Shown here piece after piece: positions 60,201 through 64,000 of a stretch of DNA of 64,000 nucleotides. The stretch spans positions 1,736,001 to 1,800,000 of the forward strand of contig NZ_CP034661.1 in the NCBI RefSeq assembly GCF_003971235.1, in the 5' to 3' direction. The notes beneath the pieces are model-generated. The model was not told the DNA's origin. It saw nothing but the letters and a program-made list of their open reading frames with translations, and ran no database searches. The DNA is from Chryseobacterium aureum (GTDB lineage Bacteria; Bacteroidota; Bacteroidia; Flavobacteriales; Weeksellaceae). The first letter of the stretch is position 1. Each line of letters starts with the position of its first letter. A program made the position numbers and the translations under genes.

Positions 60201-60610
60201 GTCTGCTTACGCTTTTCAATTTTCTGGTAACCGGTGATGATTACTTCCTGGATTTTATTTTTATCTGTTACTTCAGAAGTCAGTCTGATAGTATAATTAG
60301 TCTGTCCTTCATTAAGCTGAATAACCCTGGATTCATAGCCCGGGTAGCTTACCAATACAGTTTTTGTATCGGCAGGAATTTCCAAAATGAATTTTCCGTC
60401 CTTATCGGTTACCGTACCTACAGATACACTTTCAATAATTCCTTCCAGTTCAGTTTTGGTAGAGACCGACTGGGTCTCAATTTTTATAGATGCACCGCTA
60501 ATTGTCTGGGATGTGTTTCCGTCCTCTATTTTCCCGGTGATGGTTTTCTTTTGCTGGGCCATTGCTATATTAGCAGCCAAAAGAGGTAAAAGTATTAGAG
60601 TTTTTTTCAT
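57281..60610 (-). CDS. SusC/RagA family TonB-dependent outer-membrane receptor
   Basis: 1109 residues. Signal peptide (LILLPLLAANIAMAQ), N-terminal CarboxypepD_reg-like domain (about 22-112) with a longer than usual insertion ('TQSVSTKTELEGIIESVSVG'), plug domain ('ISQAGVASVDQMLAGQIAGVAVTP...IRIRGTASLSGPQDPLWVIDGLPL'), then a beta-barrel ending in Phe. TonB-dependent import of the ligand caught by SusD. Start is 6 nt after the metalloprotease stop, so same operon. Confidence 0.94.
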   Translation of the reverse strand: MKKTLILLPLLAANIAMAQQKKTITGKIEDGNTSQTISGASIKIETQSVSTKTELEGIIESVSVGTVTDKDGKFILEIPADTKTVLVSYPGYESRVIQLNEGQTNYTIRLTSEVTDKNKIQEVIITGYQKIEKRKQTSAVSTVKMDNISQAGVASVDQMLAGQIAGVAVTPETGAPGSPAKIRIRGTASLSGPQDPLWVIDGLPLEGNDVPNFTDKDNIDQLQNFSIAGLNPNDIEDITILKDAAATAIYGARAANGVISITTKKGKKGSLRLNFSADTFVTSRPDFDKLNLLNASEKVDLELMLAKRADLTYRADKGEVMRILTQNSQLDAFRNGGFDALNSLTRQQINGLRNNNTDWGKLLYRNAINKQYGLSVSGGSDRADYYFSLGYYDEEGTTIGTGFKRYNLTLKNNYKLSDKLNAGISIFGTQSERTSFVTDADASINPVNYSRNANPYLRPFNADGSYNYDRDMDGFEDRYIPFNFLEERENTNYSLKNNSLKAILDLEYKASKSLRFTSQLGIQYDANKTEKFAAENTYFTRKMKENTRYYKDGKYNYFLPAGAVKQNWDNDFFQYNWKLQAAYSTKINKHEIDLMAGTEIRKTEDNTTITRAFGYDPVTRRATAIVFPNSSFAADKRYETYREAAPIENAYASMFATASYTYDQKYTFFGSVRYDGTNLFGVNKKYKYLPIWAVSGSWLVTKEDFMKNISAVSNLRLRASYGLQGNIDRNTSPFFIGEYSDATILPGVKEGIINVISPPNDKLRWEKTTNTNVGLDLGLFNNRVSLTADVYSRKGTDMISMRETPLETGFEYTMMNWGSLTNKGFELALSTKNINHDNFKWTTTINFAHNKSRVLSEQPRDNAFLPSREGLPVNAVFALKTAGMDEHGNPLFWKGDQKISAVEFFKLYDVYADFLPGQLVDTKLTNAELRSLFTYVGDRDPKFTGGIINTFKVSNFDLTISATFNLKQTVMRTPSYRGMELDRGRNYTRDIYEAGGSLPGITSPDMDANPDGWMANKWFAGNRSSAYNLLDVWAKEISYIRISSIRLGYTLPKEFTNPMGISSLRLSVEGRNLFVFSNGYKGYFDPETYGNIYAQPITKSVTVGFNVSF

Positions 60611-60616
60611 TGCCGT

Positions 60617-63190
60617 TTATTTGTTTAAAGCCTCTTGTATACGAATGATTAAATCTGTGTAATGTGCTCTGGAAGCATCATCACCTCTGTATCTTGTTCT
60701 GTCTAACAGATCCAGAACCTTCTGAAGTTCCGCCCTTTTATAAGTAGTAACTTCAGATACTCTCTTCATGGATGAATAATTGATATTTCTCAAACCGTGA
60801 TCCTCTTCATGAAAATTACAGATGGTCGGGATATTCAGGGTATCATCTGTTTTTAATCCTTTCACTGCTGTTTTTTCAAATAATTTGTTCACTGAGACAA
60901 TCAAGGCATCCACATAGTTTTTCTGAGTCATCTTTTCAAGCATTGTAAGGCTTCCTTTTTTGTTGAAAATGGCCGTTCTTAGCTGATCAAATAAGTTTTC
61001 GACTGTGTAGATCTCTTCTTTGGAGCCTGATACCTGATGTTTCAATTCGTTTTCCAGTAATCTGAGCAATCTGTCATCCATCAGTAAGGAATAAATATTC
61101 GCATACTGCATTCCTCTTGCCAGGGTATACGGGGTCTGCTCGAATGGTCCCATTGGTGAATCTTTAACAGGATAGGTTTTCTCTGTGATTGGATTAAAGA
61201 ATAACCACTCCGGAAGGTTGATGGCATTTCTGATAAGATAATCAACCGCTCTTCTCTGAATTTCCGCAGGAACGGCTTCGTAAGCTTTCTTCTTGTTACC
61301 AAAAACAGTATTATTCAGATAAATTCCTCCCACATTAGCCATCACATGGCCTGTATACAGATCCCACTGCCCGATGACCCCTAAATACAGTTTTCCGGCA
61401 TCTGTGTATTCTTTACCATCTTCATAGGTCCACTGTAAAAGATTATTGATCACAACTTTCAGGTTTTTCATTCCGTACTCGCTGGCTTTCATGGCATCAT
61501 CCCCTAAATCTTCTGACTGTGAGCGTGGATCAATGGTTTCCAGGTAGCTCTGCTGCTCACCGTAGAAATACATTGGGTCATCCTCATGTTTTTCAATCAA
61601 GTTTTTCAGCGCTTTTTTCTCTGCGAATTCATCCGGATACCAACGGTACCCCCACTCTATAGCATATTTATCGTAAAGGCCAATTTTCGGAGTGATTGCT
61701 GTAACACCATCTTCCGGCTGCGCTACGTAATTGTAACGTGCATAATCCATAATGGAAGGTGCTGTACCGCCCATTTTGTCTGTAAACTCTTTGGAACGAA
61801 GCGACTCTACAGGGAAGGCAAAAGAGGCTCCCATATTGTGCTTCAGTCCGAAAGTGTGCCCTACTTCATGGGATGAAACAAAACGGATCGCTTCACCCAT
61901 GTGTTCATCACTGAATTTATTTCCTCTTGCTTTCGGGTCAATAGGTCCTGTCTGAATTCTCATCCAGTCATGAAGAGAAGTCATTACATTATGCCACCAG
62001 ATGATATCTGCTTCGATAATTTCACCACTTCTCGGGTCTACTACAGAGGGTCCCATTGCATTTGACTTTGGCGATGCGGCGTAAGTAATCACAGAATATC
62101 TTACATCATCAATATCAAAATCTTCATCTTTTTCGTCCGGCATTTTCGCAATCACTGCATTTTTGAATCCTGCCTGCTCAAACGCCGCCTGCCAGTCATG
62201 TACTCCGGCAATGATTTTATCACGCCATTGTTTGGGGGTTGCCGGGTCTATATAATAAACAATCGGTTTCTTAGGCTCTACCAGCTCACCTCTTAAATAT
62301 TTTTCTTTATCCTCGTCTTTGGGTTCAAGATTCCATTTGGTAACGAAGAACTTTTCGTCCATTTTCTGCTGGTTATCATTAAATGACCAGTGTTTTTCGG
62401 AGAAGAATCCTACTCTTGAATCGGCTACTCTTGGTTTCATCGGTATTGTAGAAAGCAGTACCAGATTGGTAGTAACGCCCAATGTTACCGGAAGATCTAC
62501 CCCGCCTTCATTGACTGAGGTAGACAATTGAGACTTCACTACCAGGTTCTTTGGAAATGTCTTCACTCCTTCTATATAAGAAAGGCTTGATTTCACAGAA
62601 CCTCCCAATCCTACATTGGCCAAAACATCGTTAAAGCTTTTCTGATTTCCATCAAAAACTTTGTTTACTTTAATGGCTACCGCTGTAGAATCACTGTTTT
62701 GTGCTTCAATGTCAAAAACTTCAATGACAGATTCCGAAAAGTTGTCTTTTACAGATTTTGTAATGGCATCATTTTTTGGTGATGATACTTTGGGAACCAC
62801 CGTTTTTACCCATACTTTTTTAGCTACGGGATCACGGTGAAAAGAGATGACCTTATTTTCATAGTTCATTCCTTTATTTAAGCCTGCTTCATTCACCTGC
62901 ATCGGTACCTGAGAAAGCTTGTTGACTACCAAAAACTGACGCCCCATCAAACTGTCCGGAATTTCAAAATAAATATCCGTTTTTACCTGGATGGTATTAA
63001 AAAGTCCTTTTTTATAAGTTCCTTTTTTAATCAGGTCTTCAATTTTTTTTGTTTTCTTTGAGGAAGATGTTTCTGCCTTATCCGTTTTTTCTTTGTTGAC
63101 CTTTACTGTATCTTTATCTTTTTTCTGTGCTACTGCCATTGGTGAAGCCACAGCAAGACCGAGATACAGTGCGAGCCTGTAATTCTTCAT
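60617..63190 (-). CDS. zinc-dependent metalloprotease (DUF5117/DUF4953 type)
   Basis: 857 residues from ATG at 63190; in-frame codons to 63256 precede the signal peptide (MKNYRLALYLGLAVASPMAVAQ) and are rejected. The catalytic site HEVGHTFGLKH (HExxHxxGxxH, about residues 440-450) lies in the DUF4953-like part; the N-terminal ~350 residues are DUF5117/DUF5118-like ('VRYSVITYAASPKSNAMGPSVVDPRSGEI' precedes). Exported; probably cell-surface or periplasmic. Leads the operon with SusCD, so it probably cuts the proteins whose peptides SusCD imports. Confidence 0.9.
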   Translation of the reverse strand: MKNYRLALYLGLAVASPMAVAQKKDKDTVKVNKEKTDKAETSSSKKTKKIEDLIKKGTYKKGLFNTIQVKTDIYFEIPDSLMGRQFLVVNKLSQVPMQVNEAGLNKGMNYENKVISFHRDPVAKKVWVKTVVPKVSSPKNDAITKSVKDNFSESVIEVFDIEAQNSDSTAVAIKVNKVFDGNQKSFNDVLANVGLGGSVKSSLSYIEGVKTFPKNLVVKSQLSTSVNEGGVDLPVTLGVTTNLVLLSTIPMKPRVADSRVGFFSEKHWSFNDNQQKMDEKFFVTKWNLEPKDEDKEKYLRGELVEPKKPIVYYIDPATPKQWRDKIIAGVHDWQAAFEQAGFKNAVIAKMPDEKDEDFDIDDVRYSVITYAASPKSNAMGPSVVDPRSGEIIEADIIWWHNVMTSLHDWMRIQTGPIDPKARGNKFSDEHMGEAIRFVSSHEVGHTFGLKHNMGASFAFPVESLRSKEFTDKMGGTAPSIMDYARYNYVAQPEDGVTAITPKIGLYDKYAIEWGYRWYPDEFAEKKALKNLIEKHEDDPMYFYGEQQSYLETIDPRSQSEDLGDDAMKASEYGMKNLKVVINNLLQWTYEDGKEYTDAGKLYLGVIGQWDLYTGHVMANVGGIYLNNTVFGNKKKAYEAVPAEIQRRAVDYLIRNAINLPEWLFFNPITEKTYPVKDSPMGPFEQTPYTLARGMQYANIYSLLMDDRLLRLLENELKHQVSGSKEEIYTVENLFDQLRTAIFNKKGSLTMLEKMTQKNYVDALIVSVNKLFEKTAVKGLKTDDTLNIPTICNFHEEDHGLRNINYSSMKRVSEVTTYKRAELQKVLDLLDRTRYRGDDASRAHYTDLIIRIQEALNK

Positions 63191-63238
63191 TAAAATAGTC
63201 CGATTCATTCCAAATAGTAAATATCTTAGTTTCAGCCG

Positions 63239-63246
63239 CAAAGCTA
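63239..63246 (-). promoter_or_regulatory. -7 promoter element (TAGCTTTG) for the protease-SusCD operon
   Basis: TAGCTTTG on the minus strand 48 nt before the ATG of the metalloprotease gene; no clear -33 partner. Confidence 0.45.
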
Positions 63247-63313
63247 GAGGTATCATGAATCATATAAATAATATTAGGGAGTGAATGGTGCTAATTCGGG
63301 AGTGAATGGATTT

Positions 63314-64000
63314 TTATTTTCCCTTCATTAATGGCAAAAAACATACGAAATATTCACCATCTACAGAAATATGAAGAAGATTATTCTTAAAATACCCATA
63401 AACCTGATTCAAATAATCAATTCCGAATTTTTCTCCCTGGACCGGTTCTGTTTTAGGCTGCCAGATATTCTTCACTGTAATTCCTTCGGTATCTACTATA
63501 ATCATAATTTCCAAAGGCTGGTCAATTGTAGCAATATTATGCTTTACAGCATTTTCCGTGACAATCTGCAATGATAAGTACGGAATTCTTTTTTCCAGAC
63601 TTTCAGAATCATTAATAATAATTTCAAACCTTATTTCCTCATCAAACCTGCTTTTCAGAAGTTCCATATACTGCTGTATGAATTTGATTTCCTGCGAAAC
63701 CGGAACAATATTTTCTTTCGGAGGTACTATCAGATACCTGTAAATCTTGGAAAGATTCATGGTAAACTTCTGGGCATTCTCCTTATTGATCCCAATTAAC
63801 ATATACAGAGAATTGAGTGAATTGAAAAGGAAATGCGGATTGATGTTATTCTTAAGCTGCTGAAGCTGATTGATGACTTCGGCTTTGTGCATCTTTTCAT
63901 TTTCTATCAGCAATAGATTCTTCTCAGACTGTATTTTTTCTTTTTCCTGGTACGCAAGGCTGGTGGCTCTTTGAAACAATATAAAAACTGTTACAATCAG
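63314..64000 (-). CDS. sensor histidine kinase, LytS/YehU-like (5' end outside window)
   Basis: At least 221 residues visible; the frame stays open to the window edge (upstream codons read IVTVFILF, the end of a TM helix), so the listed start is not the real start. 'LKNNINPHFLFNSLNSLYML' is the His-kinase box of the PF06580 family (LytS type) and 'LSLQIVTENAVKHNIATIDQPL' its N-box. It most likely phosphorylates the LytTR regulator at 55108; the pair brackets the protease-SusCD operon. Confidence 0.9.
   Translation of the reverse strand: MIVTVFILFQRATSLAYQEKEKIQSEKNLLLIENEKMHKAEVINQLQQLKNNINPHFLFNSLNSLYMLIGINKENAQKFTMNLSKIYRYLIVPPKENIVPVSQEIKFIQQYMELLKSRFDEEIRFEIIINDSESLEKRIPYLSLQIVTENAVKHNIATIDQPLEIMIIVDTEGITVKNIWQPKTEPVQGEKFGIDYLNQVYGYFKNNLLHISVDGEYFVCFLPLMKGK

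Overview
The window looks like a chromosomal segment of a flavobacterium of the Weeksellaceae, most likely Chryseobacterium or a close relative. The evidence is a SusC/SusD pair, an aerotolerance (Bat) operon, a MutS2 that lacks the Smr domain, a putative bacillithiol-disulfide reductase (YpdA), a short 'KNLKK...ELK.I.GG' leader peptide, and many copies of the Bacteroidetes promoter signature (TTTG or TTG, about 19-21 nt, TAnnTTTG). No species-level call is possible from the sequence alone.

Layout. 1-9.8 kb: mutS2, a small ABC module, a secreted unknown, a cobalamin riboswitch that runs into an acyl-CoA thioesterase gene, an HD phosphohydrolase operon, a PadR/PspC pair, a tiny amphipathic peptide ORF and an acyltransferase. 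9.8-11.4 kb: a hotdog thioesterase and an isochorismate synthase (menaquinone pathway; menC lies at 39-40 kb). 11.7-20.5 kb: a MarC operon, then the Bat operon on the minus strand (moxR, a GNAT gene, DUF58, an aerotolerance membrane protein, batA, batB, a TPR batC-like gene, batD). 20.7-34 kb: housekeeping and envelope genes (DinB, rlmB, serine hydrolase, YfhO, glycosyltransferase, ypdA, MFS, glnS), with a four-helix-bundle pseudogene and a GIY-YIG gene framed by inverted repeats. 34-44.5 kb: a nine-TM patatin-like protein divergent from an alpha/beta hydrolase, a Cys-rich GG-leader peptide, menC-fbp, an aspartate kinase and an OlsF-like two-domain acyltransferase.

44.6-54.9 kb: two identical tRNA-Phe genes. 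The second is the target of an ~8.2 kb integrated element bounded by a 15-bp direct repeat of the tRNA 3' end. It carries an ArdA antirestriction protein, a long structured RNA candidate, a run of small secreted/lipoprotein genes, a lipoprotein with a bacteriocin-like C-terminus followed by a two-TM micro-protein, a Rep-like protein, a helix-turn-helix protein and a tyrosine integrase. No relaxase or phage structural gene is visible, so it looks like a small integrative element that probably depends on a helper.

55-64 kb: a minus-strand nutrient-uptake locus. A LytS-type histidine kinase (cut by the window end) and a LytTR response regulator bracket a zinc metalloprotease, a SusC and a SusD gene. 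The protease in place of glycosidases suggests peptide or protein use rather than glycan use.

Most novel-looking items: the cobalamin riboswitch in front of a thioesterase, the 123-nt structured RNA in the island, the Cys-rich GG-leader peptide, the island's putative toxin/immunity-like pair, and several promoters placed so close to the start codon that leaderless mRNAs are expected.
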